Assembly: GCA_003169835.1 (NCBI GenBank)
Contig: PNAI01000053.1
Coordinates: 1,147 to 65,146 of the forward strand
Reading direction: 5' to 3'
Source of the DNA: Hyphomicrobiales bacterium
GTDB lineage: Bacteria; Pseudomonadota; Alphaproteobacteria; Rhizobiales; Xanthobacteraceae
Length of the DNA: 64,000 bases
Shown here piece by piece: positions 44,453-53,798 of the stretch. The notes beneath the pieces were generated by a model. The model was not told the DNA's origin. It saw nothing but the letters and a program-made list of their open reading frames with translations, and made no database searches. Numbering within the stretch: position 1 is the first letter of the stretch; each line of letters opens with the position of its first letter. The position numbers and the translations under genes were made by a program.

Positions 44453-46888
44453 TTATAGCCGCGGTCCGCGAGCGACACGCTCGATGAATTCTTCTAGTGC
44501 TGAGATACACGAATGGTCCCGATAAATCTTATGCTTACTTGAGGCGATTTTCGCCTTGATTGCCATACGCCGAGTATGATCCTGGGCTAAGGACGCGGCG
44601 ACGGAAATGTAGTCGTCAACTGACTCCACGATCGTTTCACTGATGCCCAACATCTGTAGAATGGCCGCGCTATGCCTGCCTCGCATGAGCGAGCCGGTTA
44701 GCGTCACGATTGGCAGATCGTGCTGTAAGCTCTCCAAAGTTGTATTACCACCTGACCAGCCGATACTATCCAGGAAAATGTCGCACAGGCCAAATACGGC
44801 GACGAATTTGTTCAGGCTTAGATGGGTTACGTAAACACAATGATCCGCCGCCTTGAGGCCCATTGCGGCAAAGGCCCGTTTCAGCCTGTCCTCGAACAAT
44901 TTATTGATCGGCTGTCCGCCAGAATATCGTATAAAAATGAACTGTGAATTGCGCACCTGTAGTGCGATCCGTGCAAACACATGATCGAATTGCGGAAGAT
45001 ATTTGTAGATCGACTGTCCGCACCAAAACACGCATGCATCCGGTCGAATTCCAAGTTCCTCTCGGCTCACAGTGACCGTGTCGATCCGCACCGGCTCGTA
45101 ATATATCGACAGGTTGGGAAGGCGTACTAGCTGTTCCGTGTAGTGATCCGCTGCGTCAGCAGGTTCCATGAGGTCGCTGCTGAGAAAATAGTCGAGGGTC
45201 GGCATACCACTCGTCTCGGGATGGCCCCATGAATTGCATTGCACAGGTGCAAGTCGCTGAGCCGCAAGTTGCGCCGTAATTGGATCCATCAATAGCCCCG
45301 GATAAATGAGTACGTGCGGCGCGTCGGCTAAAATTTCCTGTCTCCAACCTTCGACACTCAAGACACGATGAACAAATCGATCACACATTCCGATGGCATG
45401 CTCTGTTGCGTTATCGTGCTGGATGCCAGTGTGATAACCGAAAATCTTGAATCGCTTTCGGTCGAGCTGACTGATCCAGCCCTTGATCAGAATCTTCCAG
45501 TTGGTATGTTGAAAAAAGAAACTGCTGACGATCCCGACTCTCACGGGCTCGTTGGCCGGCGGGGGCGGCGGAAGCGGTGCAGGCGGGAATTTCTGCGCCA
45601 TCATGCGATGCATAATCGAGCCGTAAAGCTTCTGTAGATCGCGATCGCACAAGCCTTGATAACTCAGAAAGAATGGCTCTTTAATGCGGATTAAGTCCGT
45701 AAAATCACCAGAGATTGCCCTCGTTTCGCTTTCATCATAAAGCGCGCGCAGTTTTTGTTCGTATAACGCGCGTTGCCGAGTGATCTCATCCTCACTTGCG
45801 TATAGAATAGGCAATTCGGCCATGCAGATTCCGAACTTTGCATCGATGCAATCCGGCCGGATTGCAAGCACTTGCTCGTACGTGGCGATAGCCTCTCGAT
45901 AGCGATTGAGTTCAATAAGTGTATCCCCACGCCACTTGAGCACCACGACATGATCTGGACGTATGGCAAGTGCTCCGTCAAAGCTCGCCAGAGCATCTTC
46001 CAACCGTTTCATCAGAGCGAGAGTGACCCCGCGATTGTAGAGTGCCCCGACATAGTCCGGCTGCAAGCCAAGTGCGAGATCGTAGCTTGCTAGCGCCTCC
46101 GTGTATCGCCGCATGTCTTGTAGGGTGTTGCCATGATTACAAAGCGCATGGGCATAATTCGGCCGTAGGCTGAGCGCGCGATTGAGGCTGTCGAGCGATT
46201 CATCAAACCGTCCTAATTCTCTTAGCGTAGCGCCGCGATTGGACAGCACCTCTGGAAAGTGTGGCCAAGCCGCTAGCGCGCGATCGAAGCCCGCCAGCGC
46301 CTCCTCAAATCGTTTCAAGTCATGAAGGATAATGCCGCGATTGCAGTTCGCTTGCGGATCGTTGGGCGCAAGGCGCAGCGTACGGTCGTAACCCGCCAAC
46401 GCCTCGTCAAACCGCCGCATGGCTTGCAGCAAAACAGCTCGATTAAAGTGCGCGTCAATATAATTCGGTTGTAGTTTGAGAGCGCGGTCAAAGGTTTTGA
46501 GCGCCTCATCATATCTTTCCAAGCGCTGGAGCACCGCTCCGCGATTATTGAATACTTCGGCGTTACGTGGCTGCAGTGCGAGCGCGCGATCATGGCTCGA
46601 TAGTGCTTCTTGGAATCGTCCGAGTTCCTGAAACGCTATGCCCCGATTTGTTAGGATTTTAGCACTATTCGGGTCCAAAATAAGTGCGTGCTCAAAATTC
46701 TCCAGCGCCGGCTCAAATTGCTTCAACCCCATCTGAATGACGCCAAGAAGATGAAATGCATCCACAAACTTATTGTTTGCGGCAATTATTTGCCGGCAGA
46801 TTTGTTCCGCCTCCACAAATTTTCCTATATTGTATGCCGCATTGGCTCTGTCGAAAGCTGAAGGTATATTCAATTGGACAGGCGTCAT
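44453..46888 (-). CDS. TPR protein with SPINDLY/O-GlcNAc transferase-like C-terminal domain
   Basis: An 811-residue protein. Residues ~10-375 form ten to eleven tetratricopeptide repeats (for example NRGIAFQELGRFQEALSSHD and NRGAVLQRLERYDEALKTF). The C-terminal ~390 residues match bacterial O-GlcNAc transferase/SPINDLY-like catalytic domains: VRVGIVSSFFFQHTNW, LIYPGLLMDPITAQLAAQRL, APVQCNSWGHPETSGMPTLD and GWSGGNTTLESLQHDLPIVT. Such proteins transfer sugar to protein or lipid-linked targets. Its GC content is visibly lower than neighbours and it fills the place where dprA would be, between IS110 and IS3 fragments, so it was probably acquired. A GlcNAc donor is inferred only. Confidence 0.85.
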   Translation of the reverse strand: MTPVQLNIPSAFDRANAAYNIGKFVEAEQICRQIIAANNKFVDAFHLLGVIQMGLKQFEPALENFEHALILDPNSAKILTNRGIAFQELGRFQEALSSHDRALALQPRNAEVFNNRGAVLQRLERYDEALKTFDRALKLQPNYIDAHFNRAVLLQAMRRFDEALAGYDRTLRLAPNDPQANCNRGIILHDLKRFEEALAGFDRALAAWPHFPEVLSNRGATLRELGRFDESLDSLNRALSLRPNYAHALCNHGNTLQDMRRYTEALASYDLALGLQPDYVGALYNRGVTLALMKRLEDALASFDGALAIRPDHVVVLKWRGDTLIELNRYREAIATYEQVLAIRPDCIDAKFGICMAELPILYASEDEITRQRALYEQKLRALYDESETRAISGDFTDLIRIKEPFFLSYQGLCDRDLQKLYGSIMHRMMAQKFPPAPLPPPPPANEPVRVGIVSSFFFQHTNWKILIKGWISQLDRKRFKIFGYHTGIQHDNATEHAIGMCDRFVHRVLSVEGWRQEILADAPHVLIYPGLLMDPITAQLAAQRLAPVQCNSWGHPETSGMPTLDYFLSSDLMEPADAADHYTEQLVRLPNLSIYYEPVRIDTVTVSREELGIRPDACVFWCGQSIYKYLPQFDHVFARIALQVRNSQFIFIRYSGGQPINKLFEDRLKRAFAAMGLKAADHCVYVTHLSLNKFVAVFGLCDIFLDSIGWSGGNTTLESLQHDLPIVTLTGSLMRGRHSAAILQMLGISETIVESVDDYISVAASLAQDHTRRMAIKAKIASSKHKIYRDHSCISALEEFIERVARGPRL

Positions 46889-47138
46889 CTTATTCGCAAA
46901 TTGAGCAAGGCATTATCTTGCAAGAAGTCTATCTCTTAAAGCGAGCGTCTTCTATAAGAATCCGGCATTTCCTGCAAGAATGACATGCCTGCAAAGAAAA
47001 TTGCCCGGCGTATTCGCACTTAGCCAATGATAGTTTAACATTCCGCCATCAATAGTTCGGTTGGAAAGTTAGTTTAGAGCTGGCATTTGCGCCACAGGTT
47101 TTGTTAGCCAGACGAGCGCCCCTGGTGCCGGCGGTCGG

Positions 47139-47285
47139 TAGCTTCCGCGCGACGCGTGTAGCCAAGCTCTCTCGGCTGAACTCATCGATGATGCACAACA
47201 TCCGGGACGCCTTTCCATGGTGGGTGCGGTTCGCGACGAAGTCATGGGACCAAACATGGTTGGGGCGCTGCGGGCGGTCAAGCGC
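47139..47285 (-). mobile_element. IS3-family transposase fragment (integrase core)
   Basis: The minus strand reads RPQRPNHVWSHDFVANRTHH, then GKASRMLCIIDEFSRESLAT and RVARKL, the start of the rve core of an IS3-type OrfB (the DFV and IIDEFSRE Asp residues are retained). Sequence before (WPTRSCAIL in place of RLWLNDGSCIRL) and after is frameshifted or lost. It marks the other border of the TPR gene insert. The rest of 46889-47366 has no gene. Confidence 0.82.
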
Positions 47286-47366
47286 GGACAGTATTGCGCA
47301 GGAACGTGTTGGCCACAACCGTCAGAATGGCAAGAATTAGGATTGCCGATTGATCGCCGGGCGAAA

Positions 47367-47951
47367 TTAATGGCCGATTTTGGCTTCGGTCCCGGCGACG
47401 AGCCGTGCGATGTTGGCGCGATGCGTGATCCAGAGCGCCTGCGTCAGCACGATAAAGAGGATTGATACATCAGGTTCACCCTGCCACATGAGGAACCCAA
47501 GCGTCGCAAGGCTTGCGACCAGTCCCGAGGCCGATGAATAGCGTGTGATCGCCGCGACCACGAGCCAGACGACCGCAAAGACAAGAGCGCCTTTCCAACT
47601 GAGAGCAAGCAGCACACCGATGTAGGTCGCGACGCCTTTGCCGCCCTTGAAGCGCAGCCACAACGGAAACAGATGACCAACGAATGCACCGAGCCCAGCC
47701 ATGAGCGCTGGATTTCGCCCCCAAAGCGCGGAGGCAATGAGCACGGCGACAGCGCCTTTGAACATGTCGAAGATCAGCGTTGCTGCGGCCAGCCCCTTGC
47801 GGCCGGTGCGCAGCACGTTGGTCGCGCCAATATTGCCGGAGCCGATTTCACGAATGTCCTCGAGACCGGCGAACCGTGTCAGCAGCAGCCCGAATGGAAT
47901 CGAGCCTAGCAGATAGCCGAGGATCAATGCCGTGAGGATGGAGAGATTCAT
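47367..47951 (-). CDS. plsY: Glycerol-3-phosphate acyltransferase PlsY
   Basis: A 194-residue membrane protein with five helices. PlsY motifs are present: [19 protein letters not shown], the [17 protein letters not shown] phosphate loop, and [16 protein letters not shown]. It acylates the sn-1 position of glycerol-3-phosphate with acyl phosphate, the first step of phospholipid synthesis. It overlaps the pyrC stop by ATGA (47948-47951), forming pyrB-pyrC-plsY. In relatives dprA is next downstream; here an IS3 fragment follows. Confidence 0.94.
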   Translation of the reverse strand: MNLSILTALILGYLLGSIPFGLLLTRFAGLEDIREIGSGNIGATNVLRTGRKGLAAATLIFDMFKGAVAVLIASALWGRNPALMAGLGAFVGHLFPLWLRFKGGKGVATYIGVLLALSWKGALVFAVVWLVVAAITRYSSASGLVASLATLGFLMWQGEPDVSILFIVLTQALWITHRANIARLVAGTEAKIGH

Positions 47952-49258
47952 ACGTATTCGTAGACGGTGCGACCCGCAACGATGGTGCGCAGGGTGCGGC
48001 CTTGCAGACGCGCTTCGTCAAACGGGGTGTTGCGGCATTTCGATTTGAGCTCATTTCGATCGAGCACCCAGGGCACATCCGGATCGATCACGACAACGTC
48101 GGCGGCCGCGCCGGACCGCAGCGTGCCGCCGGGCAGGCCGATCAGTTCTGCCGGGCGGGTCGACATCGCCTTGAGCAATGCGGTGAGTTTGAGTTCGCCG
48201 CTATGAACGAGGCGGAGTCCTGCGGTCAGCATGGTCTCGATCCCGATCGCACCGGAGGCCGCTTCCGCGAAGGGCAGACGCTTGACCTCGACGTCCTGCG
48301 GATTGTGGTCGGACATCACGACGTCAATCAATCCTTCGGCGAGTGCTGCCACCAGCGCCTTGCGGTCGTCTTCGGCGCGCAGCGGCGGCGCCATCTTGAA
48401 GAACGTGCGATAGGGGCCGATGTCGATCTCATTCAATGTGAGGTGATTGATCGACGCCGAAGCGCTCACCGCAAGCCCTGTCTCCTTGGCGCGGCGAAGC
48501 ACTTCGAGCGACTCCGCACACGTCAACGAGGCCGCGTGATAGCGCCCTTCGGTCGCCGCTACGAGCCGCAGGTCGCGCTCGAGCATGATGGTTTCCGCGG
48601 CATTTGGCACGCCGATCAGACCAAGGCGCGCCGCGAACTCGCCCTCGTTCATCACACCTTCACCCACCAGATCAGGGTCCTCGGTGTGATGTACGATCAG
48701 CGCCTCGAAATCGCGCGCGTAGACGAGCGCGCGGCGCATGACCTGGGCGTTGACGACGCTTCTTGCACCATCGGTGAAGGCGACCGCGCCGGCGGCCTTG
48801 AGCAGGCCGATCTCGGCCAGCTCCTCGCCTTTGAGGCCCTTGGTCAGCGCCGCCATCGGATGAATGTGAACGATTGCGGTGTCGCGTGCGCGCCGCTGCA
48901 CAAAATCGACCACCGCCGGATCGTCGATCGCGGGCGTGGTGTCGGGCTGGCTGATGATGGTGGTGACGCCGCCGGCGGCTGCCGCTTGGCTCGCCGAAGA
49001 CAGCGTCTCGCGGTGCTCGGCGCCTGGCTCGCCGACGAAGGCGCGCATGTCGACAAGGCCTGGCGCGACAATGTTGCCGCGGCAATCGACGATCTCGGTG
49101 CCTTCGGGGACGCCGGCTGCCCCGATGCCGCGCTTGGCATCGCGGATCACGCCGTCGGCGATGAGCAGATCGCCGGGAAAATCGAGATCGCGCGAAGGAT
49201 CGACGATCCGGGCATTGGCGAGCAGGATTGGGCGGCGGTCGGAGAGCATGTGCCTCAC
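47948..49258 (-). CDS. pyrC: Dihydroorotase-like protein lacking the HxH metal site (PyrC-prime type)
   Basis: A 436-residue amidohydrolase-fold protein. The segment that in active dihydroorotase reads DMHVHLREPG is [10 protein letters not shown] here: Arg72 and Phe74 replace the two zinc-binding histidines, so it should not bind the metal pair normally. Close homologues in other rhizobia share this. Such catalytically dead copies are known as non-catalytic partners of aspartate transcarbamoylase, needed for its assembly. It overlaps pyrB (ATGA, 49255-49258), so it fits that role. An active dihydroorotase must be coded elsewhere. Confidence 0.85.
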   Translation of the reverse strand: MRHMLSDRRPILLANARIVDPSRDLDFPGDLLIADGVIRDAKRGIGAAGVPEGTEIVDCRGNIVAPGLVDMRAFVGEPGAEHRETLSSASQAAAAGGVTTIISQPDTTPAIDDPAVVDFVQRRARDTAIVHIHPMAALTKGLKGEELAEIGLLKAAGAVAFTDGARSVVNAQVMRRALVYARDFEALIVHHTEDPDLVGEGVMNEGEFAARLGLIGVPNAAETIMLERDLRLVAATEGRYHAASLTCAESLEVLRRAKETGLAVSASASINHLTLNEIDIGPYRTFFKMAPPLRAEDDRKALVAALAEGLIDVVMSDHNPQDVEVKRLPFAEAASGAIGIETMLTAGLRLVHSGELKLTALLKAMSTRPAELIGLPGGTLRSGAAADVVVIDPDVPWVLDRNELKSKCRNTPFDEARLQGRTLRTIVAGRTVYEYV

Positions 49259-50208
49259 GCGTTCGGCAGATTTCGCGACAATGCCTCAAGCACCGCCATG
49301 CGCACGGCGACGCCCATTTCAACTTGTTCGCGGATGAGCGATTGTGCGCCATCGGCCACGATGGAGTCGATTTCCACGCCGCGGTTCATCGGCCCCGGAT
49401 GCATGACCAGCGCGTCGGGTTTGGCATAGGCGAGTTTCTTCGTGTCGAGGCCGTAGTAGGCGAAATATTCCTGCGTCGAGGGTACGAACGAGCCGTTCAT
49501 GCGCTCGCGCTGTAAGCGGAGCATCATGACGATGTCGGTGCCGGCAAGTCCTTCGCGCATGTCGCGGGTTACTTCGACACCCATGCGCTCGATGCCCGAT
49601 GGCAGGAGCGTGGAGGGCGCCACCACGCGCACGCGGGCGCCCAGTGTGTTGAGCAGGATGATGTTGGAGCGGGCGACGCGCGAATGCAGGATGTCGCCGC
49701 AGATCGCGACCGTGAGGCGCTCGATGTCGCCTTTGCGGCGGCGGATGGTGAGGGCGTCGAGCAGCGCCTGCGTTGGATGCTCGTGGCTGCCGTCGCCGGC
49801 GTTGATGACCGAGCAGTCGACCTTCTGCGCCAAGAGTTCCACTGCACCGGAGGCGTGATGGCGGACCACGATGATGTCCGGATGCATGGCGTTGAGGGTG
49901 ACGGCGGTGTCGACCAGCGTCTCGCCCTTGCGGATGGAGGAAGACGAGACCGACATATTCATCACGTCGGCGCCGAGCCGTTTGCCGGCAAGCTCGAACG
50001 ATGCCTGTGTGCGGGTAGATGCCTCGAAAAACAAATTAATGAGCGTACGGCCGCGTAATGAAGTGGTTTTCTTCTCGATCTGGCGGTTGAGTTCGACGAA
50101 TTCTTCCGACAGATCAAGCAGGCCGAGGATTTCGGCGCGCGAAAGTCCTTCGATCCCCAGCAAATGACGGTGGCCGAGGACGAACGAAGATTTCGTGACG
50201 ATGTTCAT
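49255..50208 (-). CDS. pyrB: Aspartate carbamoyltransferase catalytic subunit
   Basis: A 317-residue PyrB. It makes carbamoyl-aspartate, the second step of pyrimidine synthesis. Motifs: [20 protein letters not shown] (carbamoyl-phosphate site STRT), [26 protein letters not shown] and [12 protein letters not shown]. The start at 50208 ([10 protein letters not shown]) precedes the family sequence; a longer frame is shadow of the divergent gene. It is the first gene of pyrB-pyrC-plsY and lies divergent from an AidB-like gene 107 bases away. Confidence 0.96.
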   Translation of the reverse strand: MNIVTKSSFVLGHRHLLGIEGLSRAEILGLLDLSEEFVELNRQIEKKTTSLRGRTLINLFFEASTRTQASFELAGKRLGADVMNMSVSSSSIRKGETLVDTAVTLNAMHPDIIVVRHHASGAVELLAQKVDCSVINAGDGSHEHPTQALLDALTIRRRKGDIERLTVAICGDILHSRVARSNIILLNTLGARVRVVAPSTLLPSGIERMGVEVTRDMREGLAGTDIVMMLRLQRERMNGSFVPSTQEYFAYYGLDTKKLAYAKPDALVMHPGPMNRGVEIDSIVADGAQSLIREQVEMGVAVRMAVLEALSRNLPNA

Positions 50209-50315
50209 TAAAGGGGGACCTATAGGCGCACTTTGCGTGTCCGGCAAGACCAAAGTCGGGCTTCCACAAGAACTGGTGAATGCTCCGTGATAGTGTTGTG
50301 GGCAATGGATTCGCC

Positions 50316-51953
50316 ATGGCTGGTCGTCTCGACACCCACGATGCTCTGAACCAATCGCCGCCCTATGTGGATGTCGATCTCTATGCCAGCGATCGGGCGC
50401 TTGTGGACGCGGTTGCGGCAAACGGCGCGAAAGGCGAAGCGAAGGCGCTCTCGGCGTTTGGCAGGCGCTGGGGCACGGCCGAGATGTTCGAGCAGTCGCG
50501 GCTCGCCAACGTCAATCCGCCGAAACTGAACAGCTTTGACGCCAAGGGCTTTCGTTGCGACGTGGTGGAATTCCATCCGGCGTACCACCGCTTCATGGCC
50601 GAAAGTATGAGGGAGGGCTTGCATGCCTCGACTTGGGCACCCGATGCGGCGCCCACAGGCGCGCCCGGGCAAGTTGCTCGCGCAGCACGCTTCTACATGG
50701 CGGCGCAGGTCGAGAACGGTCATCAGTGTCCGATTACCATGACACGCGCCGCGGTGGCGGCGCTTGCATCGGAACCAGCTCTGATCAAGCGGCTGATGCC
50801 GAAGATCGCCGCGCGCGAATACGATCCGAGCTTCCGTCCATGGGGTGAGAAATCCAGCATCACGCTCGGCATGGGCATGACCGAGAAGCAGGGCGGCACC
50901 GATGTGCGCGCCAACACCACAAAGGCTGAACCAATAAGCGATGGCTATCGCATCACCGGTCACAAATGGTTCATGTCGGCGCCAATGTGCGACGGCTTTC
51001 TGGTGCTGGCAAAAGCGAAGGCGGGGCTTACATGTTTCTTCATGCCGCGTTTTCGTCCCGACGGCAGCGTCAACGCGATCCAATTCCAGAAGCTCAAGGA
51101 CAAGCTCGGCAATCGCTCGAACGCTTCAACCGAAGTTAAGTTTGAGGATGCATTTGCCATGCGTGTCGGCGAGGAGGGCAAGGGCCTGCGCACCATCCTG
51201 CAAATGGTGCAGCTCACGCGGCTTGACTGCGCCACTTCCTCGGCCGGCATCATGCGCATGGCGTTGGCGCAGGCGCTGCACCATTGCCGCCATCGCAGCG
51301 TGTTCCAGAAACGTCTCGCCGACCAGCCAATGATGCGCGCGGTGCTGGCCGATATGGCGCTCATCGCGGAGGCCACGGTCTCTCTGGTGATGCGTTTGTG
51401 CCGCTCGTTTGACCTTGCCGTGAGCAATCCCATGGAAGCCGCGCGCGCGCGGCTGCTCACACCGGCGGTGAAATACTGGGTGTGCAAGACCACGCCTGCA
51501 TTCGTCTATGAAGCAATGGAGTGCCTTGGCGGCAACGGCTATGTCGAGGACAGCATTTTGCCGCGGCTCTATCGCGAGGCGCCGGTGAATGCGATCTGGG
51601 AAGGCAGCGGCAACGTCATGTGTCTCGATGTGCTGCGCGCCATGGGACGTGAGCAAGGTGGGCGCGAGGTCGTCGCGCAATTGGCGGGCCAGACGAAAGA
51701 TCTGCCCGGATCCGCCGAGGCCGCAGACGCTATCGTGAAATCGCTCGCAGGCGCCGACACCGAAGCGCATGCGCGTGTTGCGGTCGAGCGGCTCGCGCAA
51801 CTTGCTGCGGCGGCCGCGCTCACGGAGAGCTCGCCGTCGGCGGCCGAGGCTTTCGCGCGCACACGGCTCGCCGATGCACCGGGCGCAAGCTTTGGTACGA
51901 GCGCGCTTTATACTGCCGATATTGCGGTGTTGCTCGATCGCGCTTTGCCGTGA
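50316..51953 (+). CDS. AidB-like acyl-CoA dehydrogenase family protein
   Basis: A 545-residue FAD-dependent acyl-CoA dehydrogenase-fold protein of the AidB branch. It has the family lead [20 protein letters not shown], the flavin segment [20 protein letters not shown], the catalytic-glutamate region [20 protein letters not shown] and the AidB-type [20 protein letters not shown]. AidB responds to alkylation damage in E. coli, but this branch also has plain acyl-CoA dehydrogenases. The start at 50316 (MAGRLDTHD) is preferred over 50280. It lies divergent from pyrB. Function beyond a flavoprotein is unresolved. Confidence 0.82.
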   Translation: MAGRLDTHDALNQSPPYVDVDLYASDRALVDAVAANGAKGEAKALSAFGRRWGTAEMFEQSRLANVNPPKLNSFDAKGFRCDVVEFHPAYHRFMAESMREGLHASTWAPDAAPTGAPGQVARAARFYMAAQVENGHQCPITMTRAAVAALASEPALIKRLMPKIAAREYDPSFRPWGEKSSITLGMGMTEKQGGTDVRANTTKAEPISDGYRITGHKWFMSAPMCDGFLVLAKAKAGLTCFFMPRFRPDGSVNAIQFQKLKDKLGNRSNASTEVKFEDAFAMRVGEEGKGLRTILQMVQLTRLDCATSSAGIMRMALAQALHHCRHRSVFQKRLADQPMMRAVLADMALIAEATVSLVMRLCRSFDLAVSNPMEAARARLLTPAVKYWVCKTTPAFVYEAMECLGGNGYVEDSILPRLYREAPVNAIWEGSGNVMCLDVLRAMGREQGGREVVAQLAGQTKDLPGSAEAADAIVKSLAGADTEAHARVAVERLAQLAAAAALTESSPSAAEAFARTRLADAPGASFGTSALYTADIAVLLDRALP

Positions 51954-52153
51954 TGTGTGCAGTAATGCCGCCGCTCCGATAGGTTCCGTCGGCTCGGCAA
52001 AATATTTTCACTGCAGTATCGCTCACACGCCCGTTATCAATGAAACCAATACCTATCCGGCGAATTGCCTCCTTGACTGATGGCGATCGTCCATCGGCAG
52101 CCTCACCGCGCGGCGGATTGAGGTGTGACGAGGCGCCCGAATGTGGGCAAAAA

Positions 52154-52185
52154 TTTACTGGAGGTCTCCTTTACTGGAGGTCTCC
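52154..52185 (+). repeat. Perfect 16-bp tandem duplication carrying two ribosome-binding sites
   Basis: TTTACTGGAGGTCTCC occurs twice without a gap, ending two bases before the ATG at 52187. Each copy holds a strong GGAGG, so the second one is the working site for the small exported gene and the first is a duplicate 16 bases upstream. The 233 bases between the AidB-like gene and this gene otherwise show no feature. Confidence 0.9.
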
Positions 52186-52186
52186 G

Positions 52187-52513
52187 ATGACAAGATTTAT
52201 CACAAAACCGGTGATCGTTCTCAGCTTAGCTGCGGCGCTGGTTGCAAGCGTTGCCACTCCGTCGTCCGCTCGTAATCGCTGAGTTGGTCCGGCAGCCGGA
52301 TTTGCGGCGGGCGTGGTGGTCGGCTCGGCCGTCGCGAATGCCAATGCCTATTACGGCAACCCGTATTACAGCGATCCGTACTACGCACAGGGTTCGTATG
52401 CGTACGAGCCTTATTACACATCCACGTATCCAGCGTACCCTGGCTACTATGGGTACAGACAAAATCAGCGATGTACGGGTGAAAGCGCCGGCAGCGCCAG
52501 TCAGGGCTGCTAA
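52187..52513 (+). pseudogene. Tyr-rich exported protein interrupted by an in-frame TGA
   Basis: From ATG 52187 the frame gives a signal peptide (MTRFITKPVIVLSLAAALVA, SVATPSSARNR) and then meets TGA at 52280-52282. The same frame continues VGPAAGFAAGVVVGSAVANA and a Tyr-rich tail (YYGNPYYSDPYYAQ, YYGYRQNQRC) to TAA at 52513. The neighbouring paralogue has RWRGRGGGWVAGGFVGG at the matching place, which suggests that TGG (Trp) became TGA. It is therefore a nonsense pseudogene, or much less likely a readthrough gene. Only a 31-residue exported stub is made otherwise. Confidence 0.75.
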
Positions 52514-52541
52514 CGGCTGATGCACAACGGACTTGTCGGTG

Positions 52542-52566
52542 AGGCGGGTCTTAAGTGACCCGCCTT
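52542..52566 (+). terminator. Intrinsic terminator
   Basis: An 8-9-base-pair stem (AGGCGGGTC/GACCCGCCT) with a TTAAGT loop and a short T run (TTTT), 28 bases after the Tyr-rich gene. Confidence 0.85.
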
Positions 52567-52691
52567 TTCGTTTGCCTTACCGCCGCCATGATCTATTCAA
52601 ACCCAGTTCATGTCTCCGGTCCAACAATGCCTATATATGGGACGTCGTTCATTCCAGAACGAAACAGCTTCGCAGTCATAGGGAGACCAAG

Positions 52692-53093
52692 ATGTTTTAT
52701 CCTAGTCTCAAATTCGGACTTATCGCCGGCGTGGCCGGCACCGTTGCACTCGGGCTGATTTCGCCGAGCGTCGCTGCGCCGGTATACAACGACGCCGCGG
52801 CGCTAAAATCCGCAGTCGCGAGCGATGTGGTCGATGTTCGCTGGCGCGGCCGCGGTGGCGGCTGGGTTGCAGGCGGATTTGTCGGCGGGCTTGCGCTTGG
52901 GGCGCTTGCTGCTCGGCCTTACTATGCCGATCCCTATTACTATGGTCCGGCTTACTACGGCCCGCCGGCGGCCTATGGACCGCCTCTGGGACAGGCCTAT
53001 GCCGAGCCATATGCGGATCCGAATGGCCCGAGCCGGCAATGCTGGGTTTCGACGGACAAGGATCGCGGTTTTGGCTATTACCGTCCGTGCTGA
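52692..53093 (+). CDS. Gly/Tyr-rich exported hypothetical protein
   Basis: A 133-residue protein. The start at 52692 (MFYPSLKFGLIAG) has GGGAGAC before it. It has a signal peptide up to about PSVAAP, then a glycine-rich hydrophobic patch (GGGWVAGGFVGGLALGALAA), a Tyr/Pro-rich region (ADPYYYGPAYYGPP) and a C-terminal motif with two cysteines (SRQCWVST...GFGYYRPC) that could form a disulfide. Similar proteins are common and uncharacterised in rhizobia. It is a distant paralogue of the broken gene just upstream. It has its own terminator. Confidence 0.72.
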   Translation: MFYPSLKFGLIAGVAGTVALGLISPSVAAPVYNDAAALKSAVASDVVDVRWRGRGGGWVAGGFVGGLALGALAARPYYADPYYYGPAYYGPPAAYGPPLGQAYAEPYADPNGPSRQCWVSTDKDRGFGYYRPC

Positions 53094-53125
53094 TGTGATG
53101 CTTTCGCACGATTGAAATTTGCGGG

Positions 53126-53150
53126 AGGCGGGCCAACTGGTCCGCCTTTC
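53126..53150 (+). terminator. Intrinsic terminator after the Gly/Tyr-rich gene
   Basis: Stem AGGCGGGCC/GGTCCGCCT (one G-U pair) with AACT loop, followed by TTCGTGTTTT. It also separates the gene from convergent ruvX. Confidence 0.82.
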
Positions 53151-53187
53151 GTGTTTTGCGCGGCCGCTTCGAAACGGGCAAACCGCG

Positions 53188-53658
53188 TTAGAGGCGTAAA
53201 AGGCGATCGAGTGCGCCCTGCAGGATATACGTGGCGGCGTGTTGATCGATGACGGCCGCACGTTTTTCGCGGCTCGCATCGGCTGCGATCAGTACGCGCT
53301 CGACGGCCGCCGTCGAGAGCCGCTCGTCCCACAGCGCGATCGGCAATTCGGTGAGTTTGGCAAGATTGCGGGCGAACGCCCGGGTCGACTGCGCGCTTGG
53401 CCCTTCGCTGCCGTCCATGTTGATTGGCAATCCGAGCACGAAGCCGACGGCGCGACGCTCGGCGGCGAGGGCGATCAGCCGCTTCGCATCGACGGTGAAC
53501 GTCGTGCGATGGATGGTCTCGACCGGCGCTGCGAGCCGCCGATCCGGGTCGGATGTGGCAACTCCAATGGTTTTGCTGCCGAGATCGAGCCCAATCAATG
53601 CTCCGCGTGGCGGCAAATGGCCGGAGGCTTCAACGAGCGGCAGGATGAAAGCGGGCAT
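53188..53658 (-). CDS. ruvX: Putative pre-16S rRNA nuclease/Holliday junction resolvase RuvX (YqgF)
   Basis: A 156-residue YqgF-family protein with the RNase H-like core: the first catalytic Asp in LIGLDLGSKTIGVATSD, GLPINMDGSEGPSAQSTRAF, the LWDERLSTAAVER motif and the last Asp in VIDQHAATYILQGAL. In E. coli it trims the 5' end of 16S rRNA; a Holliday-junction role is also discussed. It lies divergent from the GGEEF protein gene (140 bases). Confidence 0.93.
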   Translation of the reverse strand: MPAFILPLVEASGHLPPRGALIGLDLGSKTIGVATSDPDRRLAAPVETIHRTTFTVDAKRLIALAAERRAVGFVLGLPINMDGSEGPSAQSTRAFARNLAKLTELPIALWDERLSTAAVERVLIAADASREKRAAVIDQHAATYILQGALDRLLRL

Positions 53659-53798
53659 TGTCGTGGCCTAGCATGAGTATTGCCGTGAGACATCACGATT
53701 TTGCCTGTGCGAACAGGGGGAATTCGGCCTTAAGGCTCGCTTAATCCCCAACCGACTAAGCTTGCAGGTACTGGTCCTAATCACAGGCCGAAACATTC

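Noticed and set aside
48002-49429. 475-codon plus-strand frame opposite pyrC
   Set aside because: Antisense shadow of pyrC; its translation has no known domain.
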